Shown: positions 9,151-16,901 of the stretch, one piece after another | Layout: each line of letters begins with the position of its first letter | Numbering within the stretch: the stretch's first letter is position 1 | Assembly (NCBI GenBank): GCA_002050435.1 | Contig: MWYV01000006.1 | Coordinates: forward strand, 1-64,000 | Length of the DNA: 64,000 bases | Reading direction: 5' to 3' | Source: Chitinophagales bacterium 33-2 | GTDB taxonomy: Bacteria > Bacteroidota > Bacteroidia > Chitinophagales > Chitinophagaceae | Made by a program: the position numbers and the translations under genes | Notes under the pieces: generated by a model | Told to the model about the DNA's origin: nothing | The model's database searches: none | What the model saw: only the letters and a program-made list of their open reading frames with translations

Positions 9151-10161
9151 TTATTTAATCATTTTTGCAAAGTAGTGTACCGTGCGCACGAGCTGAGAAA
9201 CATAACTCATCTCATTATCATACCAGCTGACGGTTCTTACGATCTGGTGTTCACCCACAGTTTGCACTTTTGTTTGTGTACCATCGAATAAGCTACCAAA
9301 CTCGATACCAATGATATCGCTGCTTACAATTTCATCTTCTGTATAACCAAAGCTTTCGTTGGCTGCAGCTTTCATAGCTGCATTGACCTCTTCAACCGAA
9401 GTTTTTTTATTTAAAATCACTGTCAATTCGGTAAGAGAACCTGTCAGCGTTGGAACACGCTGTGCAGTACCATCCAGCTTTCCCTTTAATGAAGGAAGCA
9501 CCAGCCCGATGGCTTTTGCAGCACCTGTACTGTTTGGAACAATATTCTGGGCGGCGGCTCTTGCTCTTCTGAGATCATCTTTCGGGTGAGGAGAATCCTG
9601 TGTATTCTGATCGTTGGTATAGGCATGCACGGTTGTCATCAACCCGGTGGCAATACCAAATTGCTCTTCCAGCACCTTGGCCATTGGTGCCAGGCAGTTG
9701 GTGGTACAGGAAGCACAGCTGATGACGGTTTCTGAACCATCCAGTATTTCGTGATTGACATTAAAAACAATTGTTTTCAAATCACCGGTAGCGGGGGCAG
9801 AGATCACCACTTTTTTGGCACCGGCTTTTATATGAGCTTCCGCTTTTTCTTTATCGGTAAAGAAGCCGGTACATTCCAGTACTACATCCACTTCATGGGT
9901 TCCCCAGGGAATCTGTGCAGGATCTTTCTGAGCATAGATCTTTATTTCTTCACCATTTACTGAAATTGAATTTTCTGAAGCCTGTACATCCTGGCCGAAA
10001 CGACCCTGGGCAGTATCATATTTTAAAAGATGCGCAAGCACTTTTGGACTTGTAAGGTCATTGATCGCTACTACATCAATTCCTTCCATATTATAGATCT
10101 GTCTATATACCAACCGGCCTATTCTTCCAAAACCGTTGATGGCAACTTTTACTTTACTCAT
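9151..10161 (-). CDS. gap: Glyceraldehyde-3-phosphate dehydrogenase, type I
   Basis: Oxidises glyceraldehyde 3-phosphate with NAD and phosphate in glycolysis. 336 residues from the chosen start, beginning [16 protein letters not shown] with the Rossmann motif. Catalytic Cys152 is in SCTTNC, and the C-terminal SWYDNEMSY motif is intact. An in-frame ATG lies 16 codons further upstream at 10209, but a promoter-like TACCTTCG (minus strand, 10188-10195) falls between, so that ATG would not be in the transcript. The downstream start also matches family length. Confidence 0.97.
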   Translation of the reverse strand: MSKVKVAINGFGRIGRLVYRQIYNMEGIDVVAINDLTSPKVLAHLLKYDTAQGRFGQDVQASENSISVNGEEIKIYAQKDPAQIPWGTHEVDVVLECTGFFTDKEKAEAHIKAGAKKVVISAPATGDLKTIVFNVNHEILDGSETVISCASCTTNCLAPMAKVLEEQFGIATGLMTTVHAYTNDQNTQDSPHPKDDLRRARAAAQNIVPNSTGAAKAIGLVLPSLKGKLDGTAQRVPTLTGSLTELTVILNKKTSVEEVNAAMKAAANESFGYTEDEIVSSDIIGIEFGSLFDGTQTKVQTVGEHQIVRTVSWYDNEMSYVSQLVRTVHYFAKMIK

Positions 10162-10187
10162 ATATTTTGCTGGTTTGTTTAGCGGGG

Positions 10188-10195
10188 CGAAGGTA
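10188..10195 (-). promoter_or_regulatory. Promoter -7 element for gap
   Basis: Minus-strand TACCTTCG, a variant of TAnnTTTG, placed ~27 bases ahead of the gap start. No clear -33 box was seen. Confidence 0.4.
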
Positions 10196-10251
10196 AGAAG
10201 ATTATGCATTAAGCTAAAGATGGGCCTGGGCCATCAACATCTTAAACAATT

Positions 10252-11394
10252 TTATTTCTTTTGTATGACAGGTCGCAGGGCTGAGAGCACGGCGGTATCC
10301 TGCTTAAATGACCAGTCGAGCGCTTTATAAGAAATAGAATTATCGTTGGCAGCATGAAAAAACACCACGGCTTTTATCGCCGGGTATTTTGAATAAATAG
10401 ATTCAAAAGCCTCCTTAAACCAGGTCTTGCGTTTTCCACCCACGGCTAGCGATCCAAATTCAGCAACCATAATAGGTTTGCCGTATAAAGAAAGTTCATT
10501 ATAAGCGTTGTTAATAATATCCGGGAATGCCCACCACTGGCTCCAGGTGGCTACGGTTCCATAGTTCAATCCTGTGAAGCCGATCCAGTCTACAAATTCA
10601 TGACCTGGATAAAATTGCGCATAGGTGGCATAGGCCGGGTGTGGCGACCAAATCCAGATGGCATTATCCGCCCCAACTGCTCTGAAACGGTTTACCACAT
10701 GCCTCCACGCATTAATATAATCTTCAGGCAGATTATTCTGTTCACCCCAGGGATAACGGTAAGGATCGTTCATTTCATGTCCCCATCGCAGGAAGAAAGG
10801 CATGCCGAACTTTTTGGCATCAACCGCCCATTTATCGATATAGGCATCATATTTTCCTTCAGCAATGGCTTTTAAACCGCCTTTGTTTACATCAGCATTG
10901 CCGGAATTGTTATGTACAAAATAGAGCGGGTCAAAATCATTTAGCCAGGGCTCCCAGGTGATCATGGGAATAGAGCCAAGATCATACAGCGCCTGTGCAC
11001 GCAGGAGTGGAAATACCTGGTCTTTTTTACTGCCCCAGGCTGTATAAATTGAAACAACGGGCAATTTGGTTTTTAAGGAATCTTCAAGCTGTATGATGTT
11101 CTCATAAGATTCCTGGGTAGCATCGTCATATGCTCCCAATAAAAGCGTATCAATGGTGTTGATGTATAATTTGTTGTTACGGTAGGCATTGAACCATTCT
11201 AAAGCCGCAGACCTTCTCTGTCTTGTATTCAACATTTGATTTTCTGTTCTTGCAATTCCTGCATCAACGCCTGATAAAATATCTTCAAAAGGACCTTTTG
11301 ATTTGTTGCCAAGGTAAACCATAGCCAGGAAAAAAACGATGCCCAGGATCACTGCGGTAATAACCGCTGTAAACCTTATAACAACAGTTTTCAT
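10252..11394 (-). CDS. GH26-like beta-mannanase-type glycoside hydrolase, membrane anchored
   Basis: 380 residues with a single N-terminal membrane segment (residues ~7-29), placing the catalytic domain outside the cytoplasm. The domain has the GH26 layout: the acid/base in RWGHEMN (Glu207) and the nucleophile in MVAEFGS (Glu312), with the WIWSP strand between them. GH26 enzymes cleave beta-1,4-mannans or beta-1,3/1,4 glucans. Its start overlaps the stop of the glycosyltransferase gene by four bases, so it likely trims or releases the polymer made by that enzyme. The substrate is inferred only from family. Confidence 0.88.
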   Translation of the reverse strand: MKTVVIRFTAVITAVILGIVFFLAMVYLGNKSKGPFEDILSGVDAGIARTENQMLNTRQRRSAALEWFNAYRNNKLYINTIDTLLLGAYDDATQESYENIIQLEDSLKTKLPVVSIYTAWGSKKDQVFPLLRAQALYDLGSIPMITWEPWLNDFDPLYFVHNNSGNADVNKGGLKAIAEGKYDAYIDKWAVDAKKFGMPFFLRWGHEMNDPYRYPWGEQNNLPEDYINAWRHVVNRFRAVGADNAIWIWSPHPAYATYAQFYPGHEFVDWIGFTGLNYGTVATWSQWWAFPDIINNAYNELSLYGKPIMVAEFGSLAVGGKRKTWFKEAFESIYSKYPAIKAVVFFHAANDNSISYKALDWSFKQDTAVLSALRPVIQKK

Positions 11395-13031
11395 AAAAAT
11401 TTTTCTTTTATTGGATGAATGCTTACAGGTTTTTTAACTTGGTCCGCATAGGCATCCAGATCAATTTCATTCCAGGGTTCGCGAGACCTGATATTTTTTG
11501 ATTCTATTGCAGCGTAGGTGCCACCAAAAGTCATTACAAATCCTATAGTTGCAAAAAGCACCATGCCCCAGATCTCTCCGCTACTCAGCGCAAGCCGGGC
11601 TTCGTGCGTAAAATATATTCTCTGTATCACCACAAGGAAAACCGTAAGTATAAACACCGCCTGGTGCAGAAATAATGGCCTCGCAAATCTTGTTAACCCG
11701 CGCACCGCTTTTTTTTCTGTTGGAATATAGGGGATGTCTTTATTCAAAATAGACAAAATAAATCCCTTAAAGAAAACAGGCCAGCACGCGAATTTTAAGA
11801 ACATTCCACGCCAATGTAATCCCCTTTCCATTTTAGGGTGACAAAGCCATTGCTGAACAAATAAATAAATGGTGATAGCAAAAAATGCCATGGGTAGCCA
11901 GTGCACAGCGAAATCAATGAAATCCATATTGGCAGGTAAAAATCCAAAAAACAAGAACAGGTAGGGAAAGATCATAAATAGCAACATGGTGAATCCAGAA
12001 ATATAGTAAGTGCCAATAGTAAAATAAGAAAGCCGTTGCCATGCAGAAAGTCCTTTCCATTGATTTGGCAGTTCGGCAAATAAAACTTCATGAACACCTC
12101 TTGACCATTTTAATTGTTGCTTACAAAATGATCCCAGATCTTCCGGTACCAATCCGCGACTTACAATAACGGGTGCATAAATAGATTTCCATCCTTTTCC
12201 ATGAATTCTTATGGCGGTGATCATATCTTCCGCGAGACCAATGCCATGTCCGCCAATACTTTCAAGTGCCTTCCTGCGAAAGGTGCAGTTTGCACCAATA
12301 GCCACAGCGCAATTATATCCGTTCATTCCAATTTGAGTGGGTCCGTAAAAACCATAGGTCTGCTCTGCCGCTGCTTTTGCTGTAAACGAAAGTGGCTGAT
12401 TATAATAGGCCTGTGCAACCTGTACATACCCTAATTTTTCATCATTGAAGTATCCAAGCACTTCATCAAAGAAATTATCGAAAGGGATGTGATCAGGATC
12501 CAGGACAAGGATGATCTCTTCGGTTGTTTTTTTAAGCGCCTCATTTATTTTGCCGGCTTTCGCGCCCTGGTAACCTACCAGTTCCAGCCATACTGCGCCA
12601 TGTTTTTGCGCTACTTCTTTGTATCGTGGATCCATGGTATCATCGAGTAAATAGGTAGTATGGGGATAGGAAATGCGCGCGCAGGCTTCAAGTGTTTTAT
12701 CAAACATGCTTAAAGGCTCACCGGGAGAACTGGTAGTGAAAATGGCAACGCTTAGATTCCTCTTTAATGCGGGTGGTTTTGGCGGCACTTTCATGCCCAG
12801 GTAAGAGATCCATAACATAACCATCCTGAAAACACCCCACCACATAATACCACTTAATACAATAAAGAGTGCCAGTGAAGCAATATGTTCTTCCCTGAAC
12901 CACCAGTTAAAAAATCGTGCAATAGATAAACAACCTGCAACAACAAGTGCGGCGAGTAATGCTTTGGACCAAACATTCGGAGGTTGTACCCGTCGTGATT
13001 TCCATACTGTAGGATCCAGGAAACTTTTCAT
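11391..13031 (-). CDS. Cellulose-synthase-like family 2 glycosyltransferase
   Basis: A 546-residue membrane enzyme expected to polymerise a polysaccharide from sugar nucleotides and extrude it. Two N-terminal membrane helices (~24-80) precede a GT2 domain with LLDD (129-132), the DPD metal site (178-180), an AED general base (268-269) and the acceptor motif QQLKW (305-309). Further helices lie at ~330-520. In the QxxRW motif, Arg is replaced by Lys308, an unusual but conservative change. No PilZ domain is visible. It overlaps its neighbours by four bases on both sides. Confidence 0.92.
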   Translation of the reverse strand: MKSFLDPTVWKSRRVQPPNVWSKALLAALVVAGCLSIARFFNWWFREEHIASLALFIVLSGIMWWGVFRMVMLWISYLGMKVPPKPPALKRNLSVAIFTTSSPGEPLSMFDKTLEACARISYPHTTYLLDDTMDPRYKEVAQKHGAVWLELVGYQGAKAGKINEALKKTTEEIILVLDPDHIPFDNFFDEVLGYFNDEKLGYVQVAQAYYNQPLSFTAKAAAEQTYGFYGPTQIGMNGYNCAVAIGANCTFRRKALESIGGHGIGLAEDMITAIRIHGKGWKSIYAPVIVSRGLVPEDLGSFCKQQLKWSRGVHEVLFAELPNQWKGLSAWQRLSYFTIGTYYISGFTMLLFMIFPYLFLFFGFLPANMDFIDFAVHWLPMAFFAITIYLFVQQWLCHPKMERGLHWRGMFLKFACWPVFFKGFILSILNKDIPYIPTEKKAVRGLTRFARPLFLHQAVFILTVFLVVIQRIYFTHEARLALSSGEIWGMVLFATIGFVMTFGGTYAAIESKNIRSREPWNEIDLDAYADQVKKPVSIHPIKEKFL

Positions 13032-14536
13032 TTTATAAACCGATATGCCAAACCAAGATTTACGAGGTGGCTGTTATAAAAAAGCAGGCTGTTGAAGTTA
13101 TAGTTTCCGTGAAGCATAATTTTCCTGTTCAGCGCAGCATTCAAACCTGCCTGCAGCTCGAAGGGCGTATAGTTATGTGGATGAAAAGTTTTTGTGATAC
13201 TAAACTGGCTGCCATTTTTATCGAGCATGAGATAAGGATTCAAGGCCTTTCCTAAAACAGCCGCACCTGCTTTGAACTGCAGGTTGATCGTTTTTGAAAG
13301 TGAGGAGCGTATCAAGAGCAGTAAGGAATGCACATGCTGATCCATGGGTGTAAAATAGGGATCATAAACACCTTCCACCTGGGTAAGCGGAGGCTGACTG
13401 GAAGCAATTTCGTTTAGAGACTTAGCAGGAATGAACTTATTTATTTCTGCATTGGCATAACTATAAGCATATCCACCCTGCAAACGAAAAGTCTGATTGC
13501 TTATGATCGGAAAGAGGAACCAACCAAAGAGGTTATTTATTTTATTGCCATCTTCAAATGATTGCAGCAGGTATCCTGCTTCTCCTGTCCACTTATCATT
13601 TTTGTTATATCCTAATCCAACGCCAGCAGTGGTATAGGTGAAAGGATTGTTGATACTGGCGAGTGTGTACTGGTAGGGTTGCATTGACACATGCAGATGA
13701 GCATTAAGATTTGGAGAAAACTTTTGGGTGAATTTTAATGCCCCAATCAAAAAATTTTCCTGTCCTGAATTAAAAAAGCCTGCTTCCACATTCAATAAAG
13801 TTTTTGCAAAGTTGAACCTGAAAGTATTTCCTGCAAGAAGCGAATAAGTTTGATTTTTTACTTTTGTATCCTTACCATATTGATTGTCGGCAAACGTGAA
13901 TTTTAGTGCTGGAGCAAATCGTTTCGAAGCCAGCCATCCCGCAGTAACCAGGAGCTGCTTTCTGTTCAGTTCCTGGTCATCTGACAGAAGGGACCCTTCC
14001 AGTGAAATGTTTGGTGCGTGTGTAAATTCGATTGCAGATTTTAATTGTAAAGCTTCTGCATGAGTGGGTTCTTTTTTTAAAACAGCAACCAATTTTTCTT
14101 TTGCTGCGCCAGGTTCAGTATTCCAGAAATGCATATAGGCAAGCAGCATATTGGCCCTGGCATTGCCTGGTTCCTTAGCAATATAATGTTCAAGTACCGG
14201 TTTTGACTCCTTGAATTTTCCTATTTCCCAAAGCATTTCACCATAGCTTAAAGCCAGGCCATGAACTCCCGGGAAATCTTTAATGGCTTTTTCATATATT
14301 TCTTCAGCCTCAGAAAAATTTTGCATCCAGTAATTCACCTGGGCATGCAGCCATAATGCATACACATTATGGTTTGCCATGTTATAAACCTTCAACAGTT
14401 CATGTGCATCTTCATAACGTTTTTGCATAGCCAGCGATCGGGCGTATTCAACCGTATCAATAGATTTTTTTTGGGAAAAGCCTGTATAGGAAAAAGCAAA
14501 AAGGCAAAGCAGGAATAGCTTCTTTTTCAGGTTCAC
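13028..14536 (-). CDS. TPR plus outer-membrane beta-barrel protein
   Basis: 502 residues. A signal peptide (1-21) is followed by about five TPR-like helical repeats (~25-170) and then a beta-rich C-terminal half with alternating aromatic strands that ends in a typical Phe/aromatic barrel tail (LGLAYRFIK). The architecture resembles exopolysaccharide export porins such as PgaA and BcsC, though the sequence is too divergent to name. As first gene of a tightly overlapping operon with a polysaccharide synthase and a glycoside hydrolase, it is the likely outer-membrane exit. Function is inferred from layout and context. Confidence 0.8.
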   Translation of the reverse strand: MNLKKKLFLLCLFAFSYTGFSQKKSIDTVEYARSLAMQKRYEDAHELLKVYNMANHNVYALWLHAQVNYWMQNFSEAEEIYEKAIKDFPGVHGLALSYGEMLWEIGKFKESKPVLEHYIAKEPGNARANMLLAYMHFWNTEPGAAKEKLVAVLKKEPTHAEALQLKSAIEFTHAPNISLEGSLLSDDQELNRKQLLVTAGWLASKRFAPALKFTFADNQYGKDTKVKNQTYSLLAGNTFRFNFAKTLLNVEAGFFNSGQENFLIGALKFTQKFSPNLNAHLHVSMQPYQYTLASINNPFTYTTAGVGLGYNKNDKWTGEAGYLLQSFEDGNKINNLFGWFLFPIISNQTFRLQGGYAYSYANAEINKFIPAKSLNEIASSQPPLTQVEGVYDPYFTPMDQHVHSLLLLIRSSLSKTINLQFKAGAAVLGKALNPYLMLDKNGSQFSITKTFHPHNYTPFELQAGLNAALNRKIMLHGNYNFNSLLFYNSHLVNLGLAYRFIK

Positions 14537-14802
14537 TGGATTGGATTTTGATCAAACACATAGCTAACCTTTAAAATGAGTTATGCCATGGACTTACAAT
14601 ATAATAATAAAACGCCCTTACTTTAAATGAATTTACATATTGTCCTGATTAATCAGGGAAATTGCTTAAAGAATTCTTCATTCAATATATGTAGGAAATT
14701 CTTTTTATAACCCTACAAGGGGAACCGTCATTGTAAGCGCAGCTGAATTGCCCCGTCATTGCGAGCGCAGCGAAGCAATCTCCGGGGGACGGTTTAGGCG
14801 GC
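14537..14802. other. Non-coding spacer with REP-like elements
   Basis: No gene seen. The right part (14724-14824) consists of repeat-like DNA: a degenerate and then an intact copy of a cgtcattg(c/t)gagcgcagc element, followed by a gcggcttagcgcctttgcgg phrase. The left part (14537-14720) is AT-rich upstream DNA of the exopolysaccharide operon. Confidence 0.6.
14724..14790. repeat. REP-like palindromic elements, two copies
   Basis: An intact copy (cgtcattgcgagcgcagc followed by gaagcaatc) at about 14754-14780 can fold as attgc/gcaat around a GC-rich centre. A degenerate copy (cgtcattgtaagcgcagctg) lies just left of it. Similar short palindromes are dispersed in many bacterial genomes. Confidence 0.75.
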
Positions 14803-14937
14803 TTAGCGCCTTTGCGGCAAAAAGGTATAACGATTGCGACCAATATTGTGTTCCTTCAATCTATTGATGACATCAAGAGACATTCCCGTATAGCGGGCCC
14901 CGTCTGACCTGCTTTCTAAAACATAGACGTATACCAT
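14803..14937 (-). pseudogene. Truncated GIY-YIG nuclease copy
   Basis: The first 38 codons are identical to the intact GIY-YIG gene at 15002-15268, up to the RNRYT motif. Identity stops abruptly at 14825, where repeat-like DNA begins. The frame then reads FLPQRR and stops at 14803. The catalytic Glu half of the domain is missing, so it cannot be active. It is the truncated second copy of a tandem unit, cut off by the REP-like cluster. Confidence 0.85.
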
Positions 14938-14987
14938 AAAAAAAGCCCCAAAATGTGGGGCGATTATTCGTACCGCGTACGGGATTC
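14825..14987. repeat. 163-bp direct repeat, left copy
   Basis: Base-for-base identical to 15156-15318 (offset 331). It spans the 5' part of a GIY-YIG gene, its upstream terminator and the last 17 bases of tRNA-Glu. Perfect identity implies a recent event. Confidence 0.95.
14938..14961 (-). terminator. Copy of the tRNA-Glu terminator
   Basis: Identical to the hairpin at 15269-15292: stem gcccca/tggggc followed by T7 on the minus strand. Here it follows a tRNA 3' fragment rather than a tRNA gene. Confidence 0.8.
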
Positions 14988-15036
14988 CCTGCCTGACTGC
15001 GTCACGCAGGCAGGGAACCCCTATTACCTCCGTGAA
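14971..15036 (-). pseudogene. tRNA-Glu 3' half, interrupted by a palindrome
   Basis: On the minus strand this matches tRNA-Glu from the first anticodon base (ttcacggagg...) to the 3' end, with one mismatch (c for g at 15021). It is split in the T-loop, between ttc and gaa, by the 27-bp palindrome at 14988-15014. It has no 5' half and cannot make a tRNA. Confidence 0.88.
14988..15014. repeat. 27-bp palindromic insertion in the tRNA fragment T-loop
   Basis: Arms cctgcctg and caggcagg flank an 11-base centre. An overlapping perfect palindrome, tgcgtcacgca, lies at the centre-right. The insertion separates gggattc from gaaccc, which are contiguous in the intact tRNA gene, so its borders are exact. 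It also supplies the stop codon of the GIY-YIG ORF. Confidence 0.88.
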
Positions 15037-15268
15037 GTTTATCCAGCCATTTCCTGCCAGCAGCAGTCTTCAAATATTTTTCATGTTTACGTCCCTCTTC
15101 CCATGAGTGAAAAGCTTCAGAGCAATAGATTATCTCCCAGGGAACATGAGCCTTAGTATAACGATTGCGACCAATATTGTGTTCCTTCAATCTATTGATG
15201 ACATCAAGAGACATTCCCGTATAGCGGGCCCCGTCTGACCTGCTTTCTAAAACATAGACGTATACCAT
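15002..15268 (-). CDS. GIY-YIG family nuclease, tRNA-associated
   Basis: A small 88-residue protein consisting of one GIY-YIG domain of the YhbQ/UPF0213 type. Visible motifs are VYVYVL (GIY position), RYTG (YIG position), Arg26 and His30 in NRLKEH, and the catalytic Glu63 in HEKYLK. All expected catalytic residues are present. The gene begins 34 bases downstream of tRNA-Glu, behind its terminator. Its last ten residues (HGGNRGSLPA) are encoded by a duplicated tRNA fragment and the inserted palindrome, so the native C-terminus ends near residue 78. It may be the nuclease of a selfish tRNA-linked element; target unknown. Confidence 0.85.
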   Translation of the reverse strand: MVYVYVLESRSDGARYTGMSLDVINRLKEHNIGRNRYTKAHVPWEIIYCSEAFHSWEEGRKHEKYLKTAAGRKWLDKLHGGNRGSLPA

Positions 15269-15318
15269 AAAAAAAGCCCCAAAATGTGGGGCGATTATTC
15301 GTACCGCGTACGGGATTC
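15156..15318. repeat. 163-bp direct repeat, right copy
   Basis: Identical to 14825-14987. This copy is continuous with the intact GIY-YIG gene and the intact tRNA-Glu. Confidence 0.95.
15269..15292 (-). terminator. Terminator of tRNA-Glu
   Basis: Minus-strand stem gcccca/tggggc with a five-base loop and a following run of seven T. It lies ten bases beyond the tRNA 3' end and directly ahead of the GIY-YIG start codon, so that gene would be shielded from tRNA transcription. Confidence 0.88.
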
Positions 15319-15373
15319 GAACCCGTATTACCTCCGTGAAAGGGAGGCGTCCTAGCCCTTAGACGAACGCGGC
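15302..15373 (-). tRNA. tRNA-Glu (anticodon TTC)
   Basis: 72 bases, no encoded CCA. The acceptor stem gccgcgt/acgcggt closes with one G-T pair. The anticodon stem cctcc/ggagg encloses loop ctttcac with anticodon ttc, and the T-arm gggttcgaatccc is canonical. A promoter is placed upstream and a terminator downstream. Confidence 0.96.
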
Positions 15374-15388
15374 TCGTTTTTGGGAGGG

Positions 15389-15420
15389 CAAAGATAGGTG
15401 CCAGTGAATATGGTTCCAAA
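15389..15420 (-). promoter_or_regulatory. Promoter of tRNA-Glu
   Basis: Minus-strand TTTG (15417-15420) and TATCTTTG (15389-15396) with 20-base spacing, the full Bacteroidota consensus, 16 bases ahead of the tRNA 5' end. Confidence 0.85.
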
Positions 15421-15456
15421 AAATTTTAATCTTAGTTCTCTTGAGCTGTGCTTTCC

Positions 15457-16860
15457 TTAACCCAGTCCCGTTTCTGAATGCAGGTCGGGTACAATCACAT
15501 CCGCGAAACCCTTTTTAACCAGGCGATCACGAAATGCAGCCTGCACCTCGTACTCTCCATGAACCAGGAAAAGCTTTTGCACCGCCTTCATATCCTGGCA
15601 GGCAAGCCACTGGAACATGTCTTCATAATCACCATGAGCACTCATACTTTTAATGGCACTGATCTCCGCATTGATTTCATGCGGCACACCAAAAATTTCT
15701 ATTTCCTTTCGTCCTTCCTGAAGCCTTGCACCAAGTGAACGCGGCTCGCAATAACCTGTCATCAGTATTCCATTTCTTGAATTTTCCACGGTATTAGAAA
15801 TATGGTGCTTCACCCTTCCTGCTTCCGCCATGCCACTGGCAGAAATGATCACACAGGGCTCCTTCCGGTAATTCAATTGTTTTGAAGCTTCTACAGATTC
15901 TATATAGCGCAGCCCCTTAAAATGAAAAGGGTCGCTGTCTTCTTTCATAATCTTTTGAAGATGCCTGTTAAAGTATTCGCTGTGATTTTTTACGATCTCT
16001 GTTACTTTCAGGCTTAATGGACTGTCCAGAAAATAATCCAGGTCGGGCAAACGGTTTTCCAGCTCCAGCTGGTTGAATGCAAACAGGATTTCCTGGGTTC
16101 TTCCCAGGCTGAAAGCGGGAATAATGAGTTTTCCTTTTTTTTGGATACAGGTTTTTGTAACCATTTCCAGCAAATGATCAATAGATGTTTTTACATCTTC
16201 ATGCAAACTGTTTCCATAAGTAGATTCCAAGATTATAAAATCTGCCTGCGGAAAAACCTGGGGTGATTTCAATATCACATCCCTGTATCTGCCAATATCA
16301 CCGCTAAAACTGAGCTGGCGTGTTTTACCATCTTCAGTAATTTTTAAATGAACCGCAGCGCTTCCGATAATATGTCCTGCATCGGTAAACAGCACCTCCA
16401 CTCCTTCTATTACCGGTTCCCAGGTTCCGTAACCAGCCTCAACAAACTGGTCAAGGCAGGCCACTGCATCATCAATGGTATATAAAGGCTGGGCAAGGGG
16501 TTTCCCCTGCACCTTGCTGCTTTTATTGTGGTATTGGGTATCAGACTGCTGAATCTGTGCTGAATCTCTCAACAAAACCGCTACGAGCTCCTTTGTAGCT
16601 GGTGTACAGAAAATTTTTCCTGAAAATCCTTCCTTATATAACCGAGGTATGAGCCCGCAATGGTCAATATGCGCATGAGACAAGATCATTGCAGAAACCG
16701 ATGCAGGATCAAAGCCAAAAGTCCTGTTCAGGGTGTCGGTATCCTTTCCCATTCCCTGGAACATGCCGCAATCAAGCAAAATTTTTTTTCCATTTTTCAA
16801 ACTGACCAAATGTTTCGAGCCTGTTACCGTTCGTGCTGCTCCGTGAAAAGAAATCTTCAT
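15457..16860 (-). CDS. MBL-fold beta-CASP RNA nuclease-like protein
   Basis: 467 residues, usual for bacterial beta-CASP metallo-beta-lactamase proteins. The zinc motif HAHIDH (62-67) opens the active site, GHIIGSAAVHL carries a further ligand, and the beta-CASP insertion with the ISASGMAEAGRVKHH signature and a C-terminal MSAHGD motif are present. Such enzymes process or degrade RNA; some relatives act on DNA. No partner gene is evident nearby. It is transcribed toward the tRNA-Glu promoter region. Confidence 0.92.
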   Translation of the reverse strand: MKISFHGAARTVTGSKHLVSLKNGKKILLDCGMFQGMGKDTDTLNRTFGFDPASVSAMILSHAHIDHCGLIPRLYKEGFSGKIFCTPATKELVAVLLRDSAQIQQSDTQYHNKSSKVQGKPLAQPLYTIDDAVACLDQFVEAGYGTWEPVIEGVEVLFTDAGHIIGSAAVHLKITEDGKTRQLSFSGDIGRYRDVILKSPQVFPQADFIILESTYGNSLHEDVKTSIDHLLEMVTKTCIQKKGKLIIPAFSLGRTQEILFAFNQLELENRLPDLDYFLDSPLSLKVTEIVKNHSEYFNRHLQKIMKEDSDPFHFKGLRYIESVEASKQLNYRKEPCVIISASGMAEAGRVKHHISNTVENSRNGILMTGYCEPRSLGARLQEGRKEIEIFGVPHEINAEISAIKSMSAHGDYEDMFQWLACQDMKAVQKLFLVHGEYEVQAAFRDRLVKKGFADVIVPDLHSETGLG

Positions 16861-16901
16861 TGATTTTTTTTATATGTAATTATAAGATGTGTTTCATATC
16901 G

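Larger units (their letters stand above)
14803..15373 (-). mobile_element. Candidate tRNA-Glu/GIY-YIG tandem element
   Basis: Read on the minus strand, the order is: intact tRNA-Glu, terminator, GIY-YIG gene, tRNA-Glu 3' half starting at anticodon base 34, the same terminator, and a truncated GIY-YIG gene. The repeat unit is 331 bp, or 304 bp without the inserted palindrome. A copy boundary exactly at the anticodon is typical of site-specific integration at tRNA genes, but no integrase is present. Whether it moves on its own or is a local duplication cannot be settled here. Confidence 0.5.

Noticed and set aside
15204-15419. 71-residue minus-strand frame through tRNA-Glu
   Set aside because: It is a translation of the tRNA gene, its promoter and the start of the GIY-YIG gene. 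The tRNA explains it fully.
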